64,000 nt of DNA, taken from the NCBI RefSeq assembly GCF_000219625.1, contig NC_018218.1, positions 4,588,001 to 4,652,000 on the forward strand, given 5' to 3'. The notes below the pieces were generated by a model. The model was not told the DNA's origin. It worked only from the letters and a program-made list of their open reading frames with translations, and made no database searches. Below, piece after piece: positions 34,121-45,487 of this stretch. Every line of letters begins with the position of its first letter. Position 1 is the stretch's first letter. The position numbers and the translations under genes are program-made. The stretch is from Zymoseptoria tritici IPO323. Its lineage: Eukaryota; Ascomycota; Dothideomycetes; Mycosphaerellales; Mycosphaerellaceae.

Positions 34121-34850
34121 TCAACGGTTCTCTTCTGGTCCGGGAAACATGATCGCAGGCAAAATCTCTCCCATCTCGGAAGAGTGCTTCGCCTTGGCCG
34201 CACAGTCACGATCTCGCTCATCCTCCACCTTGTTCTGCACACGGAACGTCTCTTCTCCACGATCAACTTCGTCCTCTCTGTGTAGTTCACGGAATTTGGC
34301 CCACACTTCGTCTGAAATCTTCAAGGGATTTACTGCCTCCTCGTCCGGTGGAATCCCTTTCTGGGCCTGTTGCCAAATGTCCTGCGGAAATAATTCGAGA
34401 CAAGCCTGGCACTTTACAGGCGCCGTACCCTCGCTTTTTCCATCGACCCGATATGGGGTCCAAGATCTCATCGTCGGGCACCTCGAGGCCAGCACGCATG
34501 TCGTAGCGATCAGGAGGGACGTGTAGGTCCACCGCGCTGACGTGTGGGTCGGCATTCGCGGTGGTCCGCACCTCCACGCCACGCTCGAGACCGGCTTTGA
34601 TCGCCTTCTGCAGCCACACTTGGGACCTCGTTGCTCGGCGTTTTCGTCATGACGGTCTTTCCACGCCTCGATGTAGACCAGTTCGAGGCTTGGTTAGATG
34701 TACTTCGGCGCGTAGCCTCCTCTGACATGCTTTTGTGCCGCATTATAGTACACAGAAGTTGACAGAGCGAGACTAGGCAGTGACCTGGTGTCGGGCAGTA
34801 TCGAGAACAAATTTGTACACTGCCTAGCGTGCCTTCGCAAGACGTCTGCA
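34121..34850 (-). pseudogene. decayed coding sequence downstream of the RBR gene
   Basis: Protein-like pieces continue in changing frames: QEAWKSRYGEDADVLRRHARQC near 34850, then EAWKDRHDENAEQRG near 34660, DLHVPPDRYDMRAGLEVPDD near 34520, and APVKCQACLELFPQDIWQQA near 34400, ending MFPGPEENR at 34121. The switch near 34440 sits in a run of five A (minus strand); a run of four would keep the frame. The two EAWK pieces resemble each other, suggesting a duplicated module. It may be a lost C-terminal extension of the RBR gene or a separate broken gene. Confidence 0.45.
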
Positions 34851-34853
34851 TCT

Positions 34854-37091
34854 TCACCGTACCGGGACTTCCAAGCTTCCTGGTCGTCGCGGGAATTCGT
34901 TGATGATTTCAGGATCACGGCTGATGTGGTACTCCTTCCTGGTTGAAAGATCGGTTGGTTTTGCAACCTCATAAATCTCCGAATCGTCGCGTCCATAGCC
35001 TTTCAACACCAGTTTCGCAGGCATGTTTATTGGGTACAGTACATCGCAGAAACCGGGTCTGGTCCAGACATCGGCACCCTCTCGAAGTGTGATCTTTGGT
35101 GCGCTGTCCCCCAACATGTGCATTCGTGGAAGCCGTATGAGTACTTTCGACAAGTACTTCCAACGAGGGTCGTAGCACCACCACGCTGCCAGCAATAGCA
35201 ATGCCTCCAGTTCCTTCTTGCGGTGAGGATCGTCGGCCTTATTTGTCTTGCGAATATCAGGCAAAAAGACGCCACGGATCACAGGCCTTTCGAACGGCAC
35301 GGTCGCCTGTCCATCGCGAATGAAGGAGAACAGTATTTGAGTAGAGTTGGAAAGTAACTCCAACCCGTCCGGCAGCATGACGGATTCGCGTATGACTTCT
35401 TCTTCTTCCGGGTCGTTTGCAGTCGCAAGAGCAGCTTCGTACCCAAGCCTGTTCTCGGCTTGCATTTGCAGCAGTCGATCACGAAAGACCGTGGCCCGAA
35501 CTACCGAGTACTGGTACTCAACGTCTCTCGACATATCGTGGTCGAGGACCATTGCTGTGATCTCATCGTAGTCTCGATACGACATTGTCATCCAAGAGCC
35601 CCTTTGCGAGATCAAGATTGCGTCGAGATGGGCGTACGATCGCGGGTTGGCCGGTACAGAAGCATTGGGATTTTCCGAGAGATACCAGTACATGAGCTCG
35701 GCTGTCTGTTCGTCTCTACTCGCAAATTTATTTCCAATGCGCAGCACCAGTGTGAGGTCTCTGCGGATATGTATGCTCCAAGGTTCGAATTCTATTCCAC
35801 TCCGTTCCAGTGCGTTCAATATTGGCATGATGCCAAGTTCGACGTAGGGTGGCGTTGGCCTGCTTAGCAGCGTCCGCGCTAATTCTGGCGGTGCAAATTG
35901 CCTTGCGGGTTCGGGCTCGGGCACCTGGACGAGTGGGACTTCGTTGTCCCTTTCGATAGATGCAAGAAATGCAGTCAGGTGGCGTCCATGACCGTCGAAA
36001 TGCTTTCGAAGGTTGCGCATGCTATCAATCTCAGCACAGGCAACAGCTTCGTTGTAGGCATACATGCCAAAGCCCCAAACGAAGGCGTTGGCGAAGCGCG
36101 GAAGAGCCGGGCCTGGTGTCCATTGAACAGTGATGTACCATTCCTCTCTGGAAATCTCCTCGAGCCAGCGCGGCATGCCCACGCTTGCATAGAGTCGATC
36201 CAGCTTGCCTAGCAAAACATCCATGCCGACCTCAGTGTAAGAATTCTCGCGAGGGACCTGCCCAATGGAGTCGTCGTTGTCTACATCATCCGGATGTTTC
36301 CATCTGGTACAAGGCCTGCCTGTCATTTCGTGAGCTCAAGAATAGGAATTACGTCCAGAACGGGAGCATACCATCGTCCCAATGGTTGGATTCATGCGCG
36401 GTCTCTGTTCCGCACAGATAGCAGAAGCCTTTCTCACATCTGTTGGGAGATCAGTCAGCGTCGGCATCGTAAGCCTCTCATCGTCTTGCCACACGTACGA
36501 GGAAAGAGCACAGCGTACAAAGTTGCACGCTTCGCGGAGCTCGTATGGTTTCCTGCAACCTGGACAACGTTGGTAGTCTTTTCCTCGCCGCATTTCCGAC
36601 ACATCCATCTCTTCCCCTGCCGTTACTTCGGGCGCTCCAGTACACTCGTGGGCGTCGCGGTCAGATGGTCGTTGACAGAGCGTACATACCGTACCGTCAC
36701 ATTGTGGACAGGTCACAAGTTCTTCGGTATCCGATGCCGCTGCGACAAAGGCGGTACAATATCGAACATCATACCCGGGTATCGGCTGCAAAAGACATGG
36801 ACAGTACACTCTCTGCTCGCGGGGAGTTGTGAACTCGAGAAACCGTTGCTCGTATTTGGCGATGAAGTCGATGTCGAAGAGTTCGCGGAAGTCACCGATC
36901 CGCAGTCGTCGTAGACCCCATCTGACACCGAATCCGGTCTCGGCCTCCTCATCCGGTCGCTCGAAGTCCTCTTCGAATTGAGCGATGATGCAGTCCCTGC
37001 ACATGGCATCGTCGCCATCGCCGACCAGGACCCTGACATCCAGAGAAAGGTCATCCGCGCAAACAGGACATTCGAAGGTTTCGCCGGCCAT
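34854..37091 (-). CDS. RBR-type (RING-IBR-RING) zinc-binding protein with long orphan C-terminus
   Basis: The exons are 37091-36499, 36439-36372 and 36319-34854, giving 708 residues. The first 235 residues hold paired zinc sites: CPVCADD with CRDC (RING1), YCPC then CPQCDGTVCTLCQ (IBR), and CPGCRKPYELREACNFVRC joined across the first splice to CEKGFCYLCG and then HESNHW, the RING2/Rcat pattern whose cysteine carries ubiquitin in RBR E3 ligases. The remaining 470 residues are of no known family. The stop after LEVPVR may result from decay, because related peptide sequence continues downstream in other frames. The proposed role is a ubiquitin E3 ligase; the substrate is unknown. Confidence 0.75.
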
Positions 37092-37325
37092 GGCTGAAGC
37101 TCAGGCATGCGCTCGGTTCTCGGAAGTCTTGATAGTAACGCTGCGGAGTGGGAAGATGGTACATGCTGACAGTGTACTTGCGAATCGGGCACAGAGGCTC
37201 AACAAAGATACGCCGGAACAGGATGGATCGAGAGAAACTTGTCATTGTTGGCCTCGCTGTCGAGTCTTCCTTTGTCGGGTGTGGAAGGGTTCATCGAATA
37301 CAGCAACGGCAGGCTATAGTCCCGA

Positions 37326-38037
37326 TCAGGTCTTCTTCGACCGCTTTGTCCCCTTCCCTTTGCTCTCAGCTCCCGTCGCATCTACGTCGCCATTGGTCGA
37401 CTCAATCGCCGAGAACGTTGCCGTTGGTGCCGCCAAATTGTCCCTCTCATCTCGACTCGCGTTTTTCAAATCTGCGTTGCCCACGACCTCGACTGTGGTA
37501 GCAAGCCATTGTTGGAAGGGTTGAGCAACAAAGAATCCGTCTCGTGTGAAGAAGGTCGTGAAAGGGGTCTTGACCTGCCAGCTGCTTGGTTCGGAGCCAT
37601 TGCTGCTGACTGAGACGTCGAGGTAGTATGACGGATCGTGCTTCTTGGTACTCGACGAGATTGAGAGCTGGCAGCTTGTCAGTGTCGATCTACTGACCCA
37701 CCGATGTCGTAAGACCAACCTTCTTCCCATCCCGAGTGCCCTCAAAGATCAATCCCTTCTCCACAAAGTACATCCATGCCGTCAGGGCGGTGTTCAGCAC
37801 GAGGTACACGCCTACTGCTGGAGCGGTATAGCTGCGCGTTGCCTCCCATCCGAGCTTGAAGTCCGCGTAAAACAATGCTCCGGCAATGACTACGCCTGTA
37901 AAGCCCAGTGCTAGTCGTGTATCGATCTTACTATGGTCTTGCTTGAAGTTCAAACCACGGAGGTAGTTTCCCAGGGCATCGTCGGTCGTATTTTTGAGGT
38001 CGTTTTGCGAGTATACGGAAATGCGTCCTTCCGACAT
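37326..38037 (-). CDS. SPC2: signal peptidase complex subunit 2
   Basis: The exons are 38037-37720 and 37667-37326, giving 219 residues. I chose donor GTTGGT at 37719 (52-nt intron, branch ACTGAC) because it joins GTRDGKK to LSISSSTKKHDPSYYL, the conserved core of the family. The alternative GTGGGT donor would leave a 34-nt intron. Two hydrophobic helices (LALGFTGVVIAGALFYADF and AVGVYLVLNTALTAWMYFV) form the membrane hairpin. SPC2 is the non-catalytic 25-kDa subunit of the ER signal peptidase and helps couple it to the translocon. It shares a 252-bp divergent promoter region with EMC3. Confidence 0.9.
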
Positions 38038-38289
38038 TGCAGCAGATCTATTGTGATTTCGTTCGTGTTGATTGGATGTTGGATATGTCCAGGTGCAAAG
38101 CAGTGTGGTCAGATGTGATCAAGGAGATGTTCGTCGAGAGTAAGGTAAAGCTGTCCATAAGGTAGCTCTTGGCTTGGCGCTGGTTCCCTGCAGCTTTAAA
38201 ACATGCATCATGTGAAAGATGGACGTGTGGACCTCACCCAAGGTTGGCGCGCATACCCTGCTGGATCTTCGACAACCGACAAACTCACC
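38038..38289. promoter_or_regulatory. shared divergent promoter, SPC2 / EMC3
   Basis: 252 bp between the start codons of two ER membrane-protein biogenesis genes. It contains ATTGG (CCAAT on minus) near 38070 and GGACGTGTGG (ACGTG core) near 38220; either could be a regulator site, but this is speculative. Confidence 0.45.
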
Positions 38290-39240
38290 ATGGCCAGCCC
38301 GGCGGAACAGCAGATCCATAGAGATCCTGCTCTGTTGTACGCGCGATGGACTAACTACCATCTTGCATCTCAAACTGATCTCTTCTTAGCTACTGGATTC
38401 TCCTACCCATCACAGTGGTCATGATCCTGACCGGCATCCTCCGTCACTACCTTTCTACACTCCTCCAAACGATCCCCAAGAAGCAGCCTATCGGAAAGAC
38501 ACGGCAACAACGATCTCTCGCACACGCGCAAACCCTCCGCGTAAACTACCAACAGATCTCCAAATCCGCGTTCGAGAGGAGGAAAGAGGTGTTCATCGAG
38601 GGAGTCAAGGATGGAAGATATCTTGCAGATCAGGAGAACCGAGGTCAGCCTCCCGCGAATCCAATGACAGATCCGGCGATGATGGAGGGCATGATGGGCA
38701 TGATGAAGGGCAATGTTGCGATGATGGTGCCGCAGAGTTTGATCATGGGCTGGATCAATGCGTTCTTCTCGGGATATGTGATTAGTACGTCTAAAAGGAG
38801 ACCTACACTGGAGATCTCTTGCTGACAACGATGCGCAGTGAAACTGCCATTCCCCCTTACGCCGCAGTTCAAGCAAATGCTGCAAGCTGGTGTCGGAACC
38901 CGAGATCTGGACGTGCGATGGGTATCAAGTTTGAGCTGGTACTTCTTGACGCTGTTCGGTCTGCAACCAGTATACAACTTCATTCTGGGTAGCAACAACG
39001 GTACGTCCTCGCAATTCACTCTGCAATCTGGATAGTTCCAAATGCTGACCTGTCACAGCTGCCGCCCAGGTTACTCAACAGATGGCCCAACAGCAGATGG
39101 TAACGAACCCGATGGGTGGCCAAGAAGACCCCGAGAAGCCTTTCAAGGCTGAGATTGAGAACTTGGAGGTGCTTGAGCACAGATATATTCTGGAGGGGAT
39201 AGAGGATCGACTGATCGCCAAGTTTGGCGCGTCGGTATAG
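38290..39240 (+). CDS. EMC3: ER membrane protein complex subunit 3
   Basis: The exons are 38290-38336, 38390-38784, 38839-39000 and 39059-39240, giving 261 residues, the usual EMC3 length. All introns have GTACG donors. EMC3 is the Oxa1/YidC-superfamily core of the ER membrane complex, which inserts tail-anchored and multi-pass proteins. Visible features are the first helix YWILLPITVVMILTGIL, a basic cytosolic section, the methionine-rich stretch MMEGMMGMMKGNVAMM (hydrophobic vestibule), and helices SLIMGWINAFFSGYVI and SLSWYFLTLFGLQPVYNFIL. The tail is charged. Confidence 0.93.
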
Positions 39241-39676
39241 AACCATGCTTGTACAGACTATGTAGCTTAACGAGGGCTCTGCGATGGAGCGTGTCTCCCC
39301 ATGAGATCACTTTCCCAGAGCCCATTGACTTTTTGTTGCAGATTGCAATGATCTAACCTCTTCTCCTTTTTTGATGCCTGATAGGCATTGAACCCGCATT
39401 GCTGAGTCATGGTAGAGATCCGGGCTCCGTCTCGAGGCAGGCTTGTCCGTGCCAATGTTCCCTCACTTCTCTCCTAACTGCAGTACTTGAATCTATCTAC
39501 AACTTTGCATCTTTCAGTCTAAAGTCACAATTTTCACAAAGCGTGTCGTCTGTCTTATCGCCATCGGCATCCAGAGATCGAAACGAAATTGTATTGCGTT
39601 GGAAACTAGAAAAAAGCTTGAGATTTCCATCTCTGCTTCGGATTCGCTCTGCGTACAAATCTGTCATCGGGCCACA
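39241..39676. other. intergenic, EMC3 to hydratase
   Basis: 436 bp with no gene. I considered a tRNA-like patch near 39375-39400 and rejected it. Confidence 0.5.
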
Positions 39677-40660
39677 ATGCGATCTAGCTTGCTCCCTCGG
39701 ATGCTCAAGCTGAGCGGAGTGACTTCACAGCGACGATGCTACGCGAAGATCCAAGCGAACGATCTCGAGGGCATGCTTCATGAAAAATCAAAATGGGACA
39801 CATTCCCAGATCCCATTCAGAAACTGGCTGTCTTTGCGGAACATGCTCGCGCCAACAATTATCAAATCCCTCTACTTTCCAAGGCCGCCGATGGAGGACT
39901 GGATCAGTCAAAAGCGTACCACGTTGCGGCAGCTATACGGCAACTCAGGGAAATGAACGGAGAGGTCGTTGCAGGTCGCAAAATTGGCTTCACGAACAAG
40001 AGCATCTGGCCAGATTACAGGGTCGATGCAAGCAACTGGTCGTATATCTACCAGAACACCGTGGTTGACCTTCCTGGAGCGACGGAATTGGGTGGTGGCA
40101 AGGCAGTATTGGCCAATATCAGCCATTTATCAGCGCTCGAGCCAAAGATTGAACCGGAACTTGTGCTGGGATTAAAGAGTCCAGTGGATCCGACAATGTC
40201 GGATGTGGAGCTTCTGCAATGCATCGGATGGATCGCTCACGGCTTCGAAATCGTGGCATCGATCTTCCCAGGTTGGAAGTTCACTGCCGCTGACACCACT
40301 GCGGCATTTGCACTTCATGGGCTTCTGCTCGTCGGACCACGACTGTCGCTGAACGGCCGGACCCAGAGCGCTGGTGCTCTTTTAGAAAACCTGAAGAGCT
40401 TCACCGTGGACCTCCACAAGGATGGAAAGAAAGTGGAGGAGGGCCAAGGAAGCAACGTTCTTGGTAGTCCAATCAACGCCTTGAGACATATGGCTGAATT
40501 GCTTGCTGCTGATGAGCACAACACGCCGCTGCAGGCTGGAGAGATCATTGCGACCGGGACTTTGACGAAAGCCTTGACCATCCGGAACGGCGATCTCTGG
40601 TCCACCAAGATCAAGGGCATTGACTTGCCGGGTCTTGATGTGAAATTCCGGATGCAGTGA
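39677..40660 (+). CDS. mitochondrial-type hydratase/decarboxylase (MhpD, FAH fold)
   Basis: A single exon of 327 residues. I start at the ATG at 39677 because it gives a presequence-like MRSSLLPRMLKLSGVTSQRR; an in-frame ATG at 39599 would add 26 unconvincing residues. The body resembles 2-keto-4-pentenoate hydratase / 4-oxalocrotonate decarboxylase: GRKIGFTNKSIWPDY near residue 95, metal-binding EPKIEPELVLGL near 155, HGFEIVASIFPGWKFTAADT near 190, and GEIIATGTLTKA near 300. Bacterial relatives act in meta-cleavage of aromatic compounds; the substrate in fungi is unknown. It converges with the F-box gene, with only 20 bp between stop codons. Confidence 0.88.
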   Translation: MRSSLLPRMLKLSGVTSQRRCYAKIQANDLEGMLHEKSKWDTFPDPIQKLAVFAEHARANNYQIPLLSKAADGGLDQSKAYHVAAAIRQLREMNGEVVAGRKIGFTNKSIWPDYRVDASNWSYIYQNTVVDLPGATELGGGKAVLANISHLSALEPKIEPELVLGLKSPVDPTMSDVELLQCIGWIAHGFEIVASIFPGWKFTAADTTAAFALHGLLLVGPRLSLNGRTQSAGALLENLKSFTVDLHKDGKKVEEGQGSNVLGSPINALRHMAELLAADEHNTPLQAGEIIATGTLTKALTIRNGDLWSTKIKGIDLPGLDVKFRMQ

Positions 40661-40680
40661 GGAATACGAGCTGCCTGGAC

Positions 40681-42104
40681 TCAGCAGGCAGACTCCTGCA
40701 CGTCTTCTGGCAGGGTATTCTCCCACGCGGCATCTTGATTCCACATGATGAATGGACCTGACTCCTTGTCGATATCGTCGGGCACAGACCATCGTCCGAG
40801 GATGATCTGGCCACCGGGCAGCACAAGTCCTTCGTATACACATATCCAGCCGTGGTCGATATTGCCGAATTCATCTTTGATGTGCTGAACCAAAGTAACG
40901 CGCTGCCAGCCAGGCACTCCTTCCTGGGATGGAAGCGTGTGCAGCCAGCCTTTACCGACCAGCTCGCCAGCAGCACTACCCCTGGCTCGATCCACGACTT
41001 CAACGCTGCGTGATCCAGAGGATGTGTCGTTTTGTGACTCGGGGAAGTCGAAAGAATGGAGATGATCTTCGTGGATACCGTCCCAGTCTGCCTCTTTGTG
41101 TGTGTCAAGCTTTACTTCCAGATCGAAAATCATACGATCGTCGGCAGAGTTGCAGAAGCCGTCGAGGATGCTGCCGTTGCCGTCGTTCCTGCCCGCGCGG
41201 ACGAAAGGGAGGTCGGCACAGTCGACGTTCGCAAAGCTGCCTTTCCAGAGTCTCCCAATATCTGGCTTGTGTTTGGCATGCAACTGCTCGGTCCAGAACC
41301 GCGGCTTCTTATGCGGTTCGAGCTCGTCGTACTCGTAGAAGAGGCTGCTCTCTGCCTCACTGGTCAAGTGATGTCTCCAGAAGTTGATCTGGTGAAGCAC
41401 CCATTCCAGGTCGACGTCAATGCCACCAAGAACGATCGGTCGACTCTCCGGGATGGAATACACGATGTTCTGGCTGGCGAGGTATCCAGTGACTGGGACG
41501 ATGGAGGTTGAGCTGAGATCGAGCATGAAGGGCGCCAGCATGACCTGCACAATCTCCAACAACGGGTTCGGTCGAGCAGACCGCGTTCCGAGGTTCGGAT
41601 TGAAAGTGATGTTCTCTTTCTTCGCGAACTCCACGAGAGCGGGAAGGTTACGTGAGGTATACTCTCCTCCTTTGGCCTTCTTGATGAACGATCTGCGTCC
41701 ACTGTTGGCGTCTGCATTCGTTAGCACGGCTGACTGACCATTTTCGGAAGAGACAACGACTCACCGAGAATTAGGTCCAGCAAGATCTCAAGACATCGAC
41801 GCTCCTCCATACTACGGCCATCCTGGAACTTGGCACCGTTCTTGAGCCAGGTGCGCCGAGCCTGATAATCTCCCATGTACGAGGCACCGTTGTGCTCCGG
41901 TGCACCTGCGTAGCGGGAGGGTTCGAACTTGGTACTGAAGAGACGGCGCCAGAAAGAGCAGCCATCACAGTCGATGGCATCCCGGATCGCCGAGTTCACC
42001 TGCCGAAAGCGGACGAGCTCCGTGTCGCTCTCCAAATGGCTCGCGACCTCGTGGATCATTTCTAGGGGCAGAAGGTCGAATACGTTGGTGCGGTTAGTCG
42101 GCAT
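40681..42104 (-). CDS. F-box protein of unknown target
   Basis: The exons are 42104-41765 and 41711-40681, giving 456 residues. Residues 8-45 form an F-box (VFDLLPLEMIHEVASHL), which would bind Skp1 in an SCF ubiquitin ligase. The remainder has no WD40 or LRR repeats and no family I can name. It is mostly mixed alpha/beta with several Trp and acidic stretches, and FWRRLF follows the F-box closely. The intron has donor GTGAGT and branch GCTAAC. Confidence 0.75.
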
Positions 42105-42835
42105 TGTCGGAGAGCTGCAAACGTCGAGTGGACTTGATCCGAAAGAATCTTTGGAGGGAATAGTTCGCTGCTGCTGGGGATGAATTGGAAGTCTGTGAAT
42201 GCTATGAGTCCGGTAAGCCTGACAGCTGCTGAAAAAATATAGACAGAGAGCGAAGTATGATTCGAAAAAATGTATCCGGCGATCAGATGTCCTACAGAAA
42301 GGCTTCTGATTGTCGTTGCAAATCGCCATCTTCCTCGAACGAACTTTTCGACAATACGAACAAGAACTCTCTCGCTGATTGTCAAATCCGACTGCTCCTT
42401 TCTCACCACTTTTTCGCATTGAATTAAGAGCGCAGGTAAGCCGCGACTGCCACACTGCAAGACTCCAGTTGACAAATTGCATGTGCTCTATCCAAATGCT
42501 AAGATTCAGGGGAATGCTCAATAGCCGTACCTTGGCGTAGATTCACCTAACAGTCTCGTGTGTAGTCCGTGATCAATGGAAGAGCCCTTCTATTAGGACA
42601 AACTGTTAGCAGAGCATGTGGTTTAGCAGATGTGTGATTAGCCTTGATCTCGACGGACTGATCGCTTGCTTCTATACTTTCACAGCTGAGAATGAGCTTC
42701 CAAAACACTTTCCCCCGCCGTTCAAAATGTTTTTCGCAGCAGTCCGCAGGACATTGCATATCTAGACATCAGCGCTGCATGTCCACAGCAGTAGCTAGTA
42801 TGAGTTCGGCCAAATTCGGTGTCTCGAACTTGGCT
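42105..42835. other. intergenic, between F-box and SGT2 genes
   Basis: 731 bp holding the F-box promoter and the SGT2 3' UTR. I see no additional gene. Confidence 0.45.
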
Positions 42836-43964
42836 TTATTGGTTTCCGCCAGCTCCTCGACCAGCGCCACCTTGTCCACCCATACCGCCCATGAAGTTCC
42901 TAGCCCTGCAGTATTGTCAGTCAACTGTATACTCCACTCATCGTGTATGGAACTCACATCTCTGCGATTGCGGGGTCCTGCATCATCGCACTGATATCAG
43001 GCATCCCGCCAGTGCCTCCTCCACCTCCGCCACCGCGTCCGAGACCGCTCATCATGGAGTTGAGAGCCTCTGGATTTGACATTAAGCTCTGTGCCATATT
43101 CCTCATCATTGGATTGTTTAGCAATGCACCGAGATCAGGCATGCCACCCGCCCCTCCACCGCCTCCTCCACCAAGCATCGACGCCAAGCTGCCCAAGTCG
43201 GGCATGCCACCAGCACCAGCGCCGGCTCCTCTCGTTGCAGGCGCCGCATCGTCGTCTGACTCATCGGCACCAGCTCCTTCCTCCTCAACCTTTCTCTTCG
43301 CGGTCTCATAACCCTTCTTCATCGCGTCGCTTCCACCGTTGCCCTCCGCGTCGATACCCTGCTTATACGCCTCCATTGCACCCTTCGCATCACCCAAAGC
43401 GAATCTCGCCAGTCCCAATCGCGACCAGGCCTTAGTGTACTTTGGATCCGTCGCAGTTGCAAGCTCAGCATCGTTCTTCGCCAATTCGTGTTTTTGCATC
43501 GCGCTAAACGCCGCAGCACGGTTCGACAGGTAGATAGGGTTTAGCGGGCACAGTTCGAGGGCCTTCGTGTAGTTGTCCGCAGCGGCCTGGTAATCCTTCT
43601 TTTGCATCGCTACGTTGCCCAGGCCCTTGAGCTTCTCGCTTTCTTCAGTCGGTGCGCCAGGAGGAGCGGGAGCAGCACTTGTTGAAGATGACGAAGTAGA
43701 TGCAGCGGCCGGTGCTGGTCCTCCCTTGCCCTTCATCTTCTCAAATACACCGTAGATGCTCAACAAGTTTTGGCCACCCAGTGCATCCTTCATTGCGGTC
43801 TCATCGTTCGGGTCCACGTGGAAGCATTCGGCGATACAGTTGCTGGCGATCTCGATCGAATCGGCATCTTCGGGTGTGAGGGTGCCGTCCTTGAGGGATG
43901 TTTGGAGGTAGTCAATAATCGTGAGCGCGAGGCGCTTCTTGGAGTCGTTCTGAGGAGCCTGCAT
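42836..43964 (-). CDS. SGT2: small glutamine-rich TPR co-chaperone
   Basis: The exons are 43964-42958 and 42899-42836, giving 356 residues. The N-terminus NDSKKRLALTIIDYL is the Get4/5-binding dimer region. Residues about 115-225 form three TPR motifs (ESEKLKGLGNVAMQKKDYQAA and so on). The rest is Gly/Met-rich with repeated GGMPDLG elements, the client-binding part. Sgt2 hands tail-anchored proteins to Get3 in the GET pathway. The start is uncertain: an upstream AATG followed by GTATGT (near 44010) could be an ATG-only first exon spliced to the AG before GCTCCTCAG, changing MQAPQ to MAPQ. Confidence 0.9.
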
Positions 43965-44249
43965 GAATCTGTCAGTTGACTGCGCATCGGCAGACCTGTA
44001 GCCCACATACCATTCTGGCTATTTGTGAAGTCGCTGAAAGATCTCACTATTCGCAGTATGAGAGGTCGCCCAATGTTGTTCTTGTCGTCGAGTTGTGCTT
44101 CCAACTTTCGAACGTTCTGGTTGTTGTTGTTTCCGGGGCAGGTCTGCCGAGTCGAGTGGACTGCCCCACCGAGGGGCAGAACACTTTCATGTGCTCTTAC
44201 GGTGAGGGTCTGAACATGCTTTCGTACAAACCTACCTCATCTTCACAAC
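43965..44249. promoter_or_regulatory. divergent promoter, SGT2 / TMA20
   Basis: 285 bp between start codons; it may include a first SGT2 exon and intron. No clear box motifs. Confidence 0.4.
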
Positions 44250-44878
44250 ATGTTCAAAAAGGAGTAAGTTCGCTACTGAATGGCTGCAATGCTCTCAATC
44301 ACTGACAATGTCTGATCAGATTCTCGCCCGGCGCCAAATCAAAGGTCAAATCGTCCGCCCAACGAGCCATTCGCGCGAAAGTGATCGAAACCTACCCACT
44401 CATTGAACCATACATCGATGAGATTCTTCCGAAGAAAGAGCAGATAGACCTCGTCAAGGTCCCTGACCGTGTATCGCTATACTGCCTGGGCAGCACACCG
44501 CTTTTCTGGCAACACATGGACGATGCCATCATTCCGCACCTGACGATTGTGCACAAATACCCACAGTGCTTCAACCGCATACGCATAGACAGAGGCGCAA
44601 TACGCTTCGTGTTGAGTGGAGCGGCATTGATGGTGCCTGGGCTGACGTCTCCCGGCGGAAGACTGCCCGGTGGAAAGGAGATGGAGGAATATGCCAACGA
44701 CGGGAAGGAGTTCGAGGCTGGTGATGTCGTGGCTGTGGAGGCGGAGGGAAAAGAGCATGCTTGCATGATTGGTGTGTTGAAAGTGGGTACGAAAGAGATG
44801 AAGGAGAAGAAGAAAGGCCCCGCAATTGAGAATGGACATTACGTTGGAGATGGGCTGTGGAGGTTAGATCTTGGTTGA
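44250..44878 (+). CDS. TMA20: translation machinery-associated protein (MCT-1/PUA)
   Basis: The exons are 44250-44263 (14 nt of coding sequence) and 44320-44878, giving 190 residues. The very short first exon encodes MFKKE, the conserved start of the family, and joins in phase to FSPGAKSKVKSSAQ. An N-terminal MCT-1 domain is followed by a C-terminal PUA domain (GAALMVPGLTSPGG at about residue 105; GDVVAVEAEGKEHACMIGVL). Tma20 with Tma22 binds the 40S subunit and acts in ribosome recycling and reinitiation. Confidence 0.93.
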
Positions 44879-45487
44879 GCTCGATACCTGGAGACGATGG
44901 CCGCATGATAAGAGAAATGGAGTTGGAGCATTTGCATCATACAGGCGGGTAGAGTGGCTTGTTCCTAGCGAGGAGTTTCGGAGAAGATCACGCACTATTG
45001 GGGCGGCGTGCAGCATGCAGCAAAACCATGGGAGAGTAGCATGAAGTCACGACATTACTGAGACGAGAAAGCCGAAAAGGAAGTATGATATCAACTGTGG
45101 TGCTGGTAGATCGCCTTCAATGAATGCAACGGACCTACTCATTCACTGCACTACGACGGACTCGGCCACCTCCTGCCGACTTATTGGCGCAATCAAGAGC
45201 TGTACCTGTACACTGTCGTGTTTATTCAAGGAGAGCCATGCTCGTTTGCAGAGAAGATTCCATGGGTAAGATACCAAGATAGGTACCCTCTGTCAGGCTG
45301 CCACCTGTATAGTCCCATTCACTTCGTTTTCTTGGCGACACGTGGGTGTGCAGGGGTTGCACAACTGAGCCAGGCGGAACGGAAAATTAAGCTCAGGACT
45401 GATCAATCGTGAATCTGTTGATTCTGAGGAGGAACCGATCTTGTGAACTTCTATTTCCTCCTTGATATGCTGTCCTATTCCATGCAA
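44879..45487. other. intergenic, convergent 3' ends
   Basis: 609 bp between the TMA20 and peroxygenase stops. No gene seen. Confidence 0.45.

Noticed and set aside
37686..37719. 34-nt intron in SPC2 (donor GTGGGT)
   Set aside because: Too short for this genome; the GTTGGT donor at 37719 gives a 52-nt intron and a better protein match to the family.
39360..39450. Possible tRNA on the minus strand (GGCATTGAACCC patch)
   Set aside because: The flanking bases cannot form the 5-bp T stem or an acceptor stem, and no A box is at the right distance.
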